Below are positions 49,957-57,235 of a stretch of DNA of 64,000 nt, piece by piece. Below the pieces are notes generated by a model. That model saw nothing but the letters and a program-made list of their open reading frames with translations, made no database searches and was not told where the DNA came from. The stretch's first letter is position 1. Each line of letters opens with the position of its first letter. This stretch comes from a virus. The translations under genes and the position numbers were made by a program. The stretch spans positions 1 to 64,000 of the IMG/VR virus record IMGVR_UViG_3300043172_000501. One strand, written 5' to 3'.

Positions 49957-49958
49957 TT

Positions 49959-50174
49959 ATGACTAAAAGAAACTTTGACATAAAAAAGATTCAGAAGAAA
50001 TCAGTCAAGACTGTCTGGAACCTAATGATAAGACAAATACAATATCAGCACAAAGGGATCTATATATATTACAGAGGTCATCTATTGCGTACAACAAAAA
50101 GAAGATCCCTTAGGATAATCTGTGAAGAAGAAAACTTAGTAACAGTAAAACAAATACTGGAGGCAATCAGATGA
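49959..50174 (+). CDS. Small basic protein (71 aa)
   Basis: Basic product (IKKIQKKSVKTVWNLMIRQI) of unknown function. Ends ATGA-coupled to the lipoprotein gene. Confidence 0.5.
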   Translation: MTKRNFDIKKIQKKSVKTVWNLMIRQIQYQHKGIYIYYRGHLLRTTKRRSLRIICEEENLVTVKQILEAIR

Positions 50175-51082
50175 AATACATTACACTCATCCTAATCATT
50201 TTAACTCTTGGCTGCTCTGGAGAGATGAGCCGAAGATATGTAGAGGTATCATATGGAACAGAACAGAGCGGAGACACAGGCACGAGCACTGGAGAAAATG
50301 AGATTAGAAGAGAGTGCGAAATCAATGGGCAGTGCGATACAAGAGGGCTTAGTTCCGATGGAGGACATAGTGGCCTGGATACTTCTACAGACACAGTCGC
50401 TGGTTCCAGTGACACAGGAACATCGTCAGAAATTGACAGCGGAACTTCAGGAATGGATAATGGCGGAAGCGACTCAGGCTGTTATGACGAAACTGGAGAA
50501 CTTCCATGTGGATATGATGACACCGGAGAAGATACCAGTATCATGGACAGTGAAACCGGAACAGAATCCGACACCGAAGCCGATACTGATTGGCAACATA
50601 CCGACACAGCAACCGAACATGTCGACACCGAAGCCAATGACACGGACACAAACCATGACACCGAGAATGATACGGAAAGCGAAACAGAAACAGGAAGCGA
50701 AGTCGCCGATGGAACTGACAGTGGATGGGGAACTGATTGGGACAGTGACACTTCCATGGGAGAAGACACAGAAGTAATAACTTTACTATGGGATGCTGAT
50801 GCTCATCTTCTTGTCACATGGACAGAAGGCTTAAACGCTTGCGCTCTCGTTGGCTGGCGATTACCCACTATTGAAGAGGCTCAATCTATTCTGATGTCAC
50901 CAACAGGTAATGGTTGCTGGTGGGATGAATCAATCTTTGGAGATTTGTGTTATGAAATCTGGACACGAAATCCTGCAATCCCTCCACCTTATAATCAGCA
51001 GACAGTAAACTTTGTCTCAGGTGAGAGTCGATACCATCCATACACAAAACAAAAATACGCACTCTGTGTGCTTTCAGTCTGA
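50171..51082 (+). CDS. Lipoprotein with Asp/Thr/Ser-rich linker and DUF1566-like domain, overprinted
   Basis: 303 residues. MKYITLILIILTLGCSG is a signal peptide ending in a lipobox-like LGC. Residues about 30-205 are a Ser/Thr/Asp/Glu/Gly-rich linker. The C-terminal 95 residues read GWRLPTIEEAQSIL ... GCWWDESIF ... YALCVLSV, as in DUF1566/Lcl-C domains with a C-type-lectin-like fold. GGAGG precedes the ATG. Most of the linker is read from the same DNA as another gene (50253-50777) in the next frame. The product is probably exported to the host surface; role unknown. Confidence 0.7.
   Translation: MKYITLILIILTLGCSGEMSRRYVEVSYGTEQSGDTGTSTGENEIRRECEINGQCDTRGLSSDGGHSGLDTSTDTVAGSSDTGTSSEIDSGTSGMDNGGSDSGCYDETGELPCGYDDTGEDTSIMDSETGTESDTEADTDWQHTDTATEHVDTEANDTDTNHDTENDTESETETGSEVADGTDSGWGTDWDSDTSMGEDTEVITLLWDADAHLLVTWTEGLNACALVGWRLPTIEEAQSILMSPTGNGCWWDESIFGDLCYEIWTRNPAIPPPYNQQTVNFVSGESRYHPYTKQKYALCVLSV
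50253..50777 (+). CDS. Overlapping gene in +1 frame, paralogue of the 51319 protein N-terminus
   Basis: 174 residues, ATG with AGAGG 7 bp upstream. Residues about 12-85 align with the start of the protein at 51319: EKMRLEESAKSMGSAIQEGL against ERLKLEESSKSVAGAITQGL, then LVPMEDIVA against LVTLEEVVA, and TAELQEWIMAEATQ against TRRLTAWTVEQATH. Because a separately encoded homologue exists, this frame is likely to be genuine and ancestral, while the lipoprotein linker is the overprinted one. The C-terminal half is Pro/Thr/Gln-rich and resembles nothing. Confidence 0.6.
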   Translation: MEQNRAETQARALEKMRLEESAKSMGSAIQEGLVPMEDIVAWILLQTQSLVPVTQEHRQKLTAELQEWIMAEATQAVMTKLENFHVDMMTPEKIPVSWTVKPEQNPTPKPILIGNIPTQQPNMSTPKPMTRTQTMTPRMIRKAKQKQEAKSPMELTVDGELIGTVTLPWEKTQK

Positions 51083-51094
51083 GGAATAATCAAA

Positions 51095-51313
51095 ATGAAA
51101 CGACAAGATATTTTAAAGAATATATGTTTCTGGGATATGCGAAACCCCGAATGTGCACAATTACACGGTTCTCAATTGCCCGATTCTAAATCTGAAGAAG
51201 AAGGTTGTCAATGTGGAAATTGTGCCGATGGCAAGACTAAACTCGCCCTCGCAATGCTAGATATGTCAGAAATGGTCTGCCGCACAAACTGTTTACTAAG
51301 AATGAGAGAATAG
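51095..51313 (+). CDS. Small Cys-rich protein (72 aa)
   Basis: CFWDMRNPECAQLHG ... GCQCGNCADG ... CRTNC gives seven cysteines, suggesting zinc or disulfides. TGAGGAATAATC leader. Function unknown. Confidence 0.6.
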   Translation: MKRQDILKNICFWDMRNPECAQLHGSQLPDSKSEEEGCQCGNCADGKTKLALAMLDMSEMVCRTNCLLRMRE

Positions 51314-51318
51314 ATACA

Positions 51319-51864
51319 ATGAGCGATACGCCAAACAAATGGGGACAACAATCAAAAGAGATTGAACGTCTAAAATTAGAAGAGAGTTCTAAGTCCGTGG
51401 CTGGAGCTATCACACAAGGGCTCGTCACATTAGAAGAGGTCGTGGCTCGTGTAGCAGAACTAGTATTAAAACCGATAGCTCATGAGGAAACATTATCAAT
51501 AATTACTAGAAGACTGACAGCGTGGACAGTGGAGCAGGCTACTCATAAATTATTAGAATCAGAAGTCTGGCCCCCACCAACCGATAGAGAAACTGATTAC
51601 GCAGCGCATGTCGAAGAGTTAGGTAACAGTGTGAGATCTAGCCTTGGTATAGATCCATCTTTATTAGGGCAATCATCAAACAGAGAAGAGTTTGAACCAG
51701 GAGAGCTAGTGTATTACCATCCGATAGCTGGTGAAAAAGAATATAAGAAACGCCCAGGAGTCATAATTAACTCAAGAGGTTCAGATATGTCTTATCGAGT
51801 AAGATTTAGAAATGAAAAAGAAAAAATAACCAATGACCTATTTTTGTCAAAGAGGTCATCATGA
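51319..51864 (+). CDS. Two-part protein: LEESSKSV module plus SH3/KOW-like C-terminus (181 aa)
   Basis: The N-terminal helical half is a paralogue of the product at 50253. The C-terminal half (FEPGELVYYHPIAGEKEYKK ... PGVIINSRGSDMSYRVRF) resembles a small beta-barrel and recurs in the next protein. ATGA coupling to that gene. Function unknown. Confidence 0.6.
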   Translation: MSDTPNKWGQQSKEIERLKLEESSKSVAGAITQGLVTLEEVVARVAELVLKPIAHEETLSIITRRLTAWTVEQATHKLLESEVWPPPTDRETDYAAHVEELGNSVRSSLGIDPSLLGQSSNREEFEPGELVYYHPIAGEKEYKKRPGVIINSRGSDMSYRVRFRNEKEKITNDLFLSKRSS

Positions 51865-52523
51865 CAAGAGCAAAAGAACAAGCTAAGATGATTCAACAGA
51901 TAGAGCGAGAAGCCAGGCGAGAGGTAGAATACAAGAAAGGAGATCCTGTTCTCTATATGCCTGAACACGCAAGAGCTATGTACCTTGATGAAGATTGCAA
52001 GAAAGGGATTGTGTCTAGTGTTAATAAGAAGTGGGTATTCGTAAAATATGATTGTGCAGATTGCACGATGGTAACAGGCGACGAACCCTATACTGCACAG
52101 GCGACTGACAGAGCCGACTTAAGACTGATTAGAGATAAGACCTTAGCAGAACGATTAAAAGACCAACAGACTACCATATTGAAGCAGACAGTGGACATGA
52201 TGGAAGAAGGCATGTTCCTTGACGGGGAAGTGGTTTACTACAGAATAGAAAAAAGCTTTAGCAACAAACCATCTAACACCAACATGAGGGGTGTCATCAA
52301 CGGCAGTGGGCAAGGCGACTACTATCAAGTGCTGATGGATAGAGATAACAAGAACAGAACAGTCCATAAGAGTTATCTTAGCAGAAAGAATGAGACACCA
52401 GAAGAGATTGAAGCACAGAAGAGACGGAACAGTGAAGCGCTACACGTCAGAATGCGACAACGGGTGATAGATCATCCGTATTCAAAATTCATAAAGAAGA
52501 GAGAAAGTAAACCAATGTTTTAA
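51861..52523 (+). CDS. Two-barrel hypothetical protein (220 aa)
   Basis: A charged N-terminal helix (residues 1-25) followed by an SH3/KOW-like segment (YKKGDPVLYMPEHARAMYLD ... KKGIVSSVNKKWVFVKYD). A second barrel-like segment (LDGEVVYYRIEKSF ... RGVINGSGQGDYYQVLMD) is similar to the C-terminus of the preceding protein. Possibly binds nucleic acid or protein. Function unknown. Confidence 0.55.
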   Translation: MTRAKEQAKMIQQIEREARREVEYKKGDPVLYMPEHARAMYLDEDCKKGIVSSVNKKWVFVKYDCADCTMVTGDEPYTAQATDRADLRLIRDKTLAERLKDQQTTILKQTVDMMEEGMFLDGEVVYYRIEKSFSNKPSNTNMRGVINGSGQGDYYQVLMDRDNKNRTVHKSYLSRKNETPEEIEAQKRRNSEALHVRMRQRVIDHPYSKFIKKRESKPMF

Positions 52524-52536
52524 GAAAGGAAATGAT

Positions 52537-53046
52537 ATGAACAAGACAGCACCAAACCTAGACGGCGTAACACCATCAGCAATTATTGCAGGCCAAGCTA
52601 TTCAACAAATGTTAGCTGACAGCTCAGGCGGATGTACACCAGGTGAGATATTAAAGATGGCTGACACACCAGAACAAGAAATCAGATTAGGCTTTTTGGT
52701 TAGTGATGAGAACAAACCAGAAGGTTGGAAAAGAAAATTGTGCTTGCCTGATGGGGCACTCTTTGAAGATAAGAAAGGCAGGCGAGTTATTGTGTCCGTT
52801 ATGACATACAGTGATTGTCGACTATGGATACATGCGAGCATCAGCCATACCAAATCCAATAAACTACCACACTACAACGAGATAGCGATGCTGAAGAAGT
52901 ATTGGATAGGAGAAGATTACAAGGCTATCATGGTATTTCCTGAAAAGAAGTATCATGTCAATATCAATCAGAATGTCTTACATTTATTCTCATGCCTTAT
53001 GGAGAATCCACTACCAGAATTTTCCATGGGAACAGGTAGTATTTAA
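52537..53046 (+). CDS. Hypothetical protein (169 aa)
   Basis: Mixed alpha/beta product, N-terminal helix region AIIAGQAIQQMLADSSGG, no recognised motif. AAAGGAAATGAT precedes the ATG. It is the last gene before the first small-RNA unit. Confidence 0.55.
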   Translation: MNKTAPNLDGVTPSAIIAGQAIQQMLADSSGGCTPGEILKMADTPEQEIRLGFLVSDENKPEGWKRKLCLPDGALFEDKKGRRVIVSVMTYSDCRLWIHASISHTKSNKLPHYNEIAMLKKYWIGEDYKAIMVFPEKKYHVNINQNVLHLFSCLMENPLPEFSMGTGSI

Positions 53047-53059
53047 TTTTAAAAAGAAC

Positions 53060-53088
53060 TTGATTAGTAAAGTGGTACCATGTATAGT
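53060..53088 (+). promoter_or_regulatory. Promoter TTGATT-N17-TATAGT of small RNA 1
   Basis: TTGATT at 53060-53065, 17-bp spacer, TATAGT at 53083-53088. The predicted start (about 53095) is only some 70 nt before a strong intrinsic terminator. Confidence 0.65.
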
Positions 53089-53094
53089 AAAGCC

Positions 53095-53163
53095 TGCTTT
53101 CCTAACCGTCGCTTATGGTACTGAACCCCCCACCGATAATAAGCGATGGTTAGGTTTTTTTTT
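53095..53163 (+). ncRNA. Candidate small RNA 1 (about 69 nt)
   Basis: The predicted transcript consists almost entirely of a long hairpin: CCTAACCGTCGCTTAT (53101-53116) with ATAAGCGATGGTTAGG (53139-53154), 15 Watson-Crick pairs and one G-T pair, and a 22-nt loop with a C-rich run (AACCCCCCACC). A 9-T tract follows. No ORF is present. Its own promoter and terminator suggest a discrete RNA or an attenuator for the gene at 53186. Confidence 0.55.
53101..53163 (+). terminator. Intrinsic terminator of small RNA 1
   Basis: 16-bp stem followed by TTTTTTTTT at 53155-53163. One of only two classical T-run terminators seen in the window. Confidence 0.85.
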
Positions 53164-53185
53164 GAATAACAAAAGGACACACGCA

Positions 53186-53785
53186 ATGAGCAGTAGAAAA
53201 CACAAATCAACAAGAGACAAACGACGAGCCAAGAGTATCGCTAAGACAACAGCAGAGCGAAAGAACATGGCTAATCTATCACTAGACCAACGCCGAATAA
53301 TGGAGGTGAGAAATCAGAAGAGATCTTTAGCCAAGGAGATATTTGAGATAATCCAGGCGAGAGTCTTGAAGAAAGTATCAGCAGAACTTTACAGTGGATT
53401 AGTCGAATACGGGATGCTTGTGCCAGTAAGCCAAGATGCTGCAGAAACAATTAAGTCCATGGTAATGAAAACTATGAAACCATTGAACGACATCCCCGTG
53501 AAAGAACAGACGCCAACAATAATTAGTGAAGCAAGCTCTATACTACAAGAACTCCACACAGGTTTTATCGATGCTGGCTTATTGAAATTTGAACCGCCGA
53601 ACCTTATGCAGAGAGCACCTGACGCAAGAAAATATATGAATGGAGACATTGAAGCTGTGGACAAAGTGAACGATATGGACCACACTCTAATCACTCAATA
53701 TGTTAAAGAACAGATGAAACGAATGAAGAAGTCGGTACCAGGAATGCAAAAACTCTTAGTAGAACTGAAAGAAGAAGCTGCATGA
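53186..53785 (+). CDS. Basic helical hypothetical protein (199 aa)
   Basis: The ATG at 53186 with AAAAGGACACACGCA is chosen; an in-frame ATG at 52955 would run across the promoter and terminator. Very basic N-terminus (SSRKHKSTRDKRRAKS) then long helices. Transcription must read through or escape the terminator directly upstream. Function unknown. Confidence 0.6.
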   Translation: MSSRKHKSTRDKRRAKSIAKTTAERKNMANLSLDQRRIMEVRNQKRSLAKEIFEIIQARVLKKVSAELYSGLVEYGMLVPVSQDAAETIKSMVMKTMKPLNDIPVKEQTPTIISEASSILQELHTGFIDAGLLKFEPPNLMQRAPDARKYMNGDIEAVDKVNDMDHTLITQYVKEQMKRMKKSVPGMQKLLVELKEEAA

Positions 53786-54063
53786 AAAAGATGAAATGGA
53801 AAAGAGTTATTGTCCCCTTTGATTTCAACAGCGATTACGTAACAAAAGATGGCGACTCTACTTTTCAGATATTACGGAACAGAAAGACTAGTCGAGTCCA
53901 ACTATTCATATGGCGAGAGCACAGGGAAGAAGTATCGGAGAAACATAATTACTTGCCATCAGTGAAGTTCGCTAAAGCCTTTGCTGAGACTAGGCGAGAG
54001 AAATTAGAAAAAGTATCATGGCGAGGTAACGCCAGATTAGTCGACAACGAAAACATATGGTAA
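53782..54063 (+). CDS. Small basic hypothetical protein (93 aa)
   Basis: ATGA coupling. Beta-rich N-terminal half (KRVIVPFDFNSDYVTKDGDS) and a basic helical tail. Function unknown. Confidence 0.5.
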   Translation: MKKMKWKRVIVPFDFNSDYVTKDGDSTFQILRNRKTSRVQLFIWREHREEVSEKHNYLPSVKFAKAFAETRREKLEKVSWRGNARLVDNENIW

Positions 54064-54073
54064 GGAGAAACCA

Positions 54074-54346
54074 ATGAAAAAAGAAATCAAATTAGGGTTC
54101 AAAGTAAAAGATGAGATTACAGGATTCGAAGGGATTGTAATCGGAATAACTGACTGGATGTACAGTTGTAAAAGAATAGGAGTACGTGCCACTCTTTTAG
54201 TAGAAGGCAAACCTATAGAGGACCAGTGGTTTGATGTACAACAGATGATAATAACAGAAGAGACTAAGCCATTGATAAGTGAAGATAGTGACGCGACAAA
54301 ACCAGGCGGAAATAAAAACGGGCCAGGGAGATTAAATCATGGATAA
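54074..54346 (+). CDS. Small beta-barrel-like protein (90 aa)
   Basis: KLGFKVKDEITGFEGIVIGI and QWFDVQQMII fit a small SH3-like barrel common among phage accessory proteins. TAAGGAGAAACC precedes the ATG. Overlaps the next gene by 8 bp. Function unknown. Confidence 0.55.
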   Translation: MKKEIKLGFKVKDEITGFEGIVIGITDWMYSCKRIGVRATLLVEGKPIEDQWFDVQQMIITEETKPLISEDSDATKPGGNKNGPGRLNHG

Positions 54347-54707
54347 ACAAAAACAAAAGCCCATACGAGTGATGGGTATCTATCCAGAAATGAAATTAGT
54401 ACCAAAGAAGAAAGATAGTAATCTAATTGCTGTTGATGTTCAGATGGAAGGCAGATGTCTTATCACGAGTCCAGAAATCGAAGGACTAGGCGAAACTCCT
54501 GCAGAACAGTACTGTGAAGCAATGAATACTATCGCCCTTGCACTGGTTAACTTATCCGTGTTCAGCGGTAAGACTCTACTCAACACTGCTGCCGAATTAA
54601 CATCAAGACTGAGTCATATTGATACTTACGCCCAACAAGCTGAGACAGCACCAGAACCAGAAAATAAACCAACAGGACCAAGATTAGTTGCAGATGATAA
54701 AAGTTAA
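54339..54707 (+). CDS. Hypothetical protein (122 aa)
   Basis: Basic N-terminus, a helix-rich middle (GETPAEQYCEAMNTIALALV) and a Pro-rich acidic tail. No motif recognised. Overlaps the next gene. Confidence 0.5.
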   Translation: MDKQKQKPIRVMGIYPEMKLVPKKKDSNLIAVDVQMEGRCLITSPEIEGLGETPAEQYCEAMNTIALALVNLSVFSGKTLLNTAAELTSRLSHIDTYAQQAETAPEPENKPTGPRLVADDKS

Positions 54708-54996
54708 ACTGATAGAGCGTGAGAGCAACTACAGCAACAATACATATTTCATACTGATAGTACCATGTTTCATCTGTGGAGCTGACGCTGAAGGACGAGT
54801 GGCAGCATCAAAGAGTGTTGAAGAGTTTAGTAAGAACGCTGCTTTAAAATGGAAAGACCAGATCGAGAAAGGGCAAGCAACATTGAAATGCCCAGAGTGT
54901 CATAGGCAACAGCTCAAAGATAATGAAACTAACGCCGACAGACGACGAGCAGAAGTCCTATCTCAAAACAAAATAGTGACAAACCGTACCGGATGA
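54694..54996 (+). CDS. Small zinc-ribbon protein (100 aa)
   Basis: The ATG at 54694 overlaps the previous gene. PCFICGADAEG and LKCPECHRQQL give two CxxC knuckles about 40 residues apart. Function unknown. Confidence 0.6.
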   Translation: MIKVKLIERESNYSNNTYFILIVPCFICGADAEGRVAASKSVEEFSKNAALKWKDQIEKGQATLKCPECHRQQLKDNETNADRRRAEVLSQNKIVTNRTG

Positions 54997-55003
54997 GTAT
55001 AAT
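54976..55003 (+). promoter_or_regulatory. Promoter GTGACA-N16-TATAAT of small RNA 2
   Basis: GTGACA (54976-54981) and TATAAT (54998-55003), overlapping the 3' end of the preceding gene. Predicted start near 55010. Confidence 0.5.
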
Positions 55004-55009
55004 AAATCT

Positions 55010-55084
55010 TTAAGACTTCAATGCGTGTAGTCTTTTGTGCCTGATTCTTTAGTGTTTCCCCATGCTAAAGAATCAGGTTTTTTT
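55010..55084 (+). ncRNA. Candidate small RNA 2 (about 75 nt)
   Basis: Two stem-loops: AAGACT-TCAATGCGTGT-AGTCTT (55012-55034) and the terminator hairpin CCTGATTCTTTAG / CTAAAGAATCAGG (55040-55077). The loop of the second is C-rich (TGTTTCCCCATG). No ORF. Same promoter-hairpin-terminator layout as small RNA 1. Confidence 0.5.
55040..55084 (+). terminator. Intrinsic terminator of small RNA 2
   Basis: 13-bp perfect stem (55040-55052 with 55065-55077), 12-nt loop, seven T at 55078-55084. Confidence 0.9.
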
Positions 55085-55095
55085 CGGAGAATATT

Positions 55096-55416
55096 ATGGC
55101 TAAGTTCCACAAATATAAACATTCTGAAACCCAACGAGGATATCTATTCCATTGCCCAGGCTGTAAAGATAGTTTCGGACACTTTGTATTAACAACAGGC
55201 AAAGGTCCTATCTGGGAAGTATCTAAAGTAGTAGACGACAAACCGACCGTTATGCCCAGTATAAGAGTGCGAAGCAGAAACGCTGAAGGTGAAACAATAT
55301 GCCATTCATTTATAAAAGATGGTAAGATTCAATTCTTAAATGATTGCACACATGAGCTTGCAGGGCAGACAGTAGAACTGCCTGACTTCAAAGGTAACGA
55401 TGGCGAAGTTTCATAA
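55096..55416 (+). CDS. DUF6527-like protein, copy 1
   Basis: 106 residues. YLFHCPGCKDSFGHFV, DKPTVMPSI, ICHSFIKDGKIQFLNDCTH and LAGQTVELPDF match a phage family often labelled DUF6527. The Cys/His pattern suggests metal binding. TCGGAG upstream. A second copy follows immediately with a 17-bp overlap. Confidence 0.7.
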   Translation: MAKFHKYKHSETQRGYLFHCPGCKDSFGHFVLTTGKGPIWEVSKVVDDKPTVMPSIRVRSRNAEGETICHSFIKDGKIQFLNDCTHELAGQTVELPDFKGNDGEVS

Positions 55417-55702
55417 GTATACAGACATCTACAAAGACGAACACCATATGTTTCATTGCCCAGGCTGTCAGAGCGCTCATTCAATCAGAACAAGTGGAAC
55501 AGTACACCCACTGTGGAAAGTAACCGGCACTAAAGAAGACAAACCGACTGTTACGCCATCTATACATTGTAAATCAGAATCGAGAAAAGGAACCCAGTAT
55601 ATCTGTCATTCATTTGTAAGAGAAGGTAAGATCCAGTTTCTGAATGATTGTACACATGAACTCGCAGGGCAGACAGTAGAACTGCCTGACTTTGATGAAT
55701 AA
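55400..55702 (+). CDS. DUF6527-like protein, copy 2
   Basis: 100-residue tandem paralogue of the preceding protein, with MFHCPGCQSAHSI, DKPTVTPSIHC, ICHSFVREGKIQFLNDCTH and LAGQTVELPDF. The very similar C-terminal segments indicate a recent duplication compared with the diverged middle. Function unknown. Confidence 0.7.
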   Translation: MAKFHKYTDIYKDEHHMFHCPGCQSAHSIRTSGTVHPLWKVTGTKEDKPTVTPSIHCKSESRKGTQYICHSFVREGKIQFLNDCTHELAGQTVELPDFDE

Positions 55703-55744
55703 CAAATGGCCTAATAATAGGCCCAACAACATAAGGAGAGAAGT

Positions 55745-56092
55745 ATGAAATTTCTAACAATTCTTTTGTTAGTATTAGTCTCTTTCTTGCTATTATCATT
55801 AACGGTAGTAGCACATGAAAGTGACAGCGCTAATGAAGGGAAAATTTCACAGGTGAGTCCAGATATTAACAGTATCCAGACTGCCGAACAGTACAAACAG
55901 ATTGTTGTACAGATTGCACCCGCAGCTGATGTCCCGCATAATCGTTTTATTATATGTGAGCAGGGCCAGCAAGCCGATAACCTTGATTTAAGACCATTAG
56001 GCAAACATGAATCACACTATACGGAACCGGTTGACTGGTCTGTGCTTCCGTGGAAAGGTTTAAGAGGAATTAGTTCGACTTACCACATTTGA
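55745..56092 (+). CDS. Exported hypothetical protein (115 aa)
   Basis: MKFLTILLLVLVSFLLLSLTVVAH is a signal peptide or anchor, probably cleaved after VVA. The mature part is about 90 residues with one Cys and a DWSVLPWKGL segment. AAGGAGAGAAGT precedes the ATG. Possibly a periplasmic accessory factor. Confidence 0.6.
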   Translation: MKFLTILLLVLVSFLLLSLTVVAHESDSANEGKISQVSPDINSIQTAEQYKQIVVQIAPAADVPHNRFIICEQGQQADNLDLRPLGKHESHYTEPVDWSVLPWKGLRGISSTYHI

Positions 56093-56205
56093 CTTGTGCA
56101 ACAACTCAAGGCGAGAGTAGCAGAATCTTAGTTCCATACTAACCACTAGTATCAAGACAAAACAAACTACCTGAAATAATTATCGTAAATAGATTAACTG
56201 ATAAG

Positions 56206-56235
56206 TTGACAAGCGTACACTTTTACCTGTATCTT
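56206..56235 (+). promoter_or_regulatory. Promoter TTGACA-N18-TATCTT before the packaging genes
   Basis: TTGACA at 56206-56211 and TATCTT at 56230-56235, 65 bp upstream of the RuvC-like gene. The promoter core lies between the two arms of an inverted repeat (next entry). Confidence 0.5.
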
Positions 56236-56279
56236 AATTCCCGAACTTGATCTATAAACCTGTACATGTTAAAGTGTAC
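56215..56279. repeat. Inverted repeat GTACACTTT / AAAGTGTAC spanning the late promoter
   Basis: Perfect 9-bp arms at 56215-56223 and 56271-56279; the left arm is inside the promoter spacer. Direct repeats ACCTGTA at 56225 and 56258 accompany it. A protein bound at both arms could loop or block the promoter of the packaging operon. Confidence 0.5.
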
Positions 56280-56300
56280 TTATAACTTGAAGGAACCAAC

Positions 56301-56768
56301 ATGGGGAATGCAGTGTTAGGAATAGACCCAGGGGCAACATCAGGATGGGCAATCGTAAGTATATCAGCCAATCCTAAATTGCTCCGACATGGAATATTTA
56401 AGTTTAAAGATGACGCAAGTACAGTCAGGGAATTAACACTGGCACTCGATGGCCTAGAAGATACGGTTATCAAAACGTTCATTGAAAACCAGTTCGTCTC
56501 TAAGAACATTCAGTCCACAATGAAGATTTGTAAGAAAGCTGGACGATGGGAAGAAGCTTCTATCTACCACGGGATTGATGTTGAGTATATTTACCCCGCT
56601 ACCTGGCAGAGTAAAGAACTGAATGGACACAAAAGAGCGACACTGAAGAAAGCGAGTATAGCGAAGTGCAAAGGGATATGGAACGTAAACCTCAAGGAAG
56701 ATACAGCCGACGCCTCATTGATAGGTCGATATGCTGCCTTGCGCCAGTTCTTTATACCCGGGCAATAG
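56301..56768 (+). CDS. RuvC-like Holliday junction resolvase
   Basis: 155 residues of the RNase H-like fold. VLGIDPGATSGWAIV gives catalytic Asp9, TFIENQFVSKN the Glu, and DTADASLIGRYA the C-terminal acidic residues. Such enzymes resolve branched replicated DNA before packaging. The ATG has AAGGAACCAAC upstream. It opens the packaging/head operon. Confidence 0.82.
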   Translation: MGNAVLGIDPGATSGWAIVSISANPKLLRHGIFKFKDDASTVRELTLALDGLEDTVIKTFIENQFVSKNIQSTMKICKKAGRWEEASIYHGIDVEYIYPATWQSKELNGHKRATLKKASIAKCKGIWNVNLKEDTADASLIGRYAALRQFFIPGQ

Positions 56769-56769
56769 T

Positions 56770-57225
56770 ATGGGCAGAGGGGTTCAATACTTTGGTCTTA
56801 CACTTCAGAAAATTTGTAGGTTAGCATTATGTCAAAAGAGCGAAACAGATCACAGCGAAAGAATAATAGAACGAGACGATGTGATCGATGTGTTAGAAAT
56901 AGAAGAGGCACAAGCCAGCAGATTTATAAGAGAGATGACACGCCGAGGTCTGATGGTATGTATCTACAAACCAAAACGCAGAGAAGGTCAAGGTCAGAAA
57001 AGCAAATACAAATTAACCAGGAAGTGGCAACGAATTGCCTACATCCTAGACAAAAACGGAATTTTACCCGGCACATGCCAAGCAGAATGTTGCGAAGAAA
57101 GAGCCGAACCAGTAAGATTCAGATTAAAATTCTTTTGCAAATACCATCTAATGAATATCGGATGCGCTTTTTGCCCGAGAGAACGAACAGACAAATGCGC
57201 CAGATGCGCTGAGAGGAAGAATTAG
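56770..57225 (+). CDS. Winged-helix plus zinc-ribbon protein (151 aa)
   Basis: The ATG at 56770 lies 1 bp after the RuvC-like stop; an in-frame ATG at 56731 inside that gene is an alternative. A wHTH-like segment (DVIDVLEIEEAQASRFIREM) is followed by a C-terminal Cys-rich half (CQAECCEERAE ... CKYHLMNIGCAFC ... CARC). Could regulate the late operon or act as a small terminase; not decided. Confidence 0.55.
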   Translation: MGRGVQYFGLTLQKICRLALCQKSETDHSERIIERDDVIDVLEIEEAQASRFIREMTRRGLMVCIYKPKRREGQGQKSKYKLTRKWQRIAYILDKNGILPGTCQAECCEERAEPVRFRLKFFCKYHLMNIGCAFCPRERTDKCARCAERKN

Positions 57226-57235
57226 GAGGGACAAA

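Noticed and set aside
50482-50769. Minus-strand Ser/Val-rich reading frame
   Set aside because: It is the antisense of the low-complexity linker and lacks a ribosome binding site. No minus-strand gene is supported anywhere in the window.
50171-51082. Diversity-generating retroelement target (DUF1566/C-type lectin-like domain)
   Set aside because: No reverse transcriptase gene and no template/variable repeat pair were seen in the window.
56829-57212. Plus-strand reading frame of 127 codons inside the 56770-57225 gene
   Set aside because: Arg/Gln-rich composition with no motif, whereas the chosen frame has a winged-helix segment and cysteine pairs.
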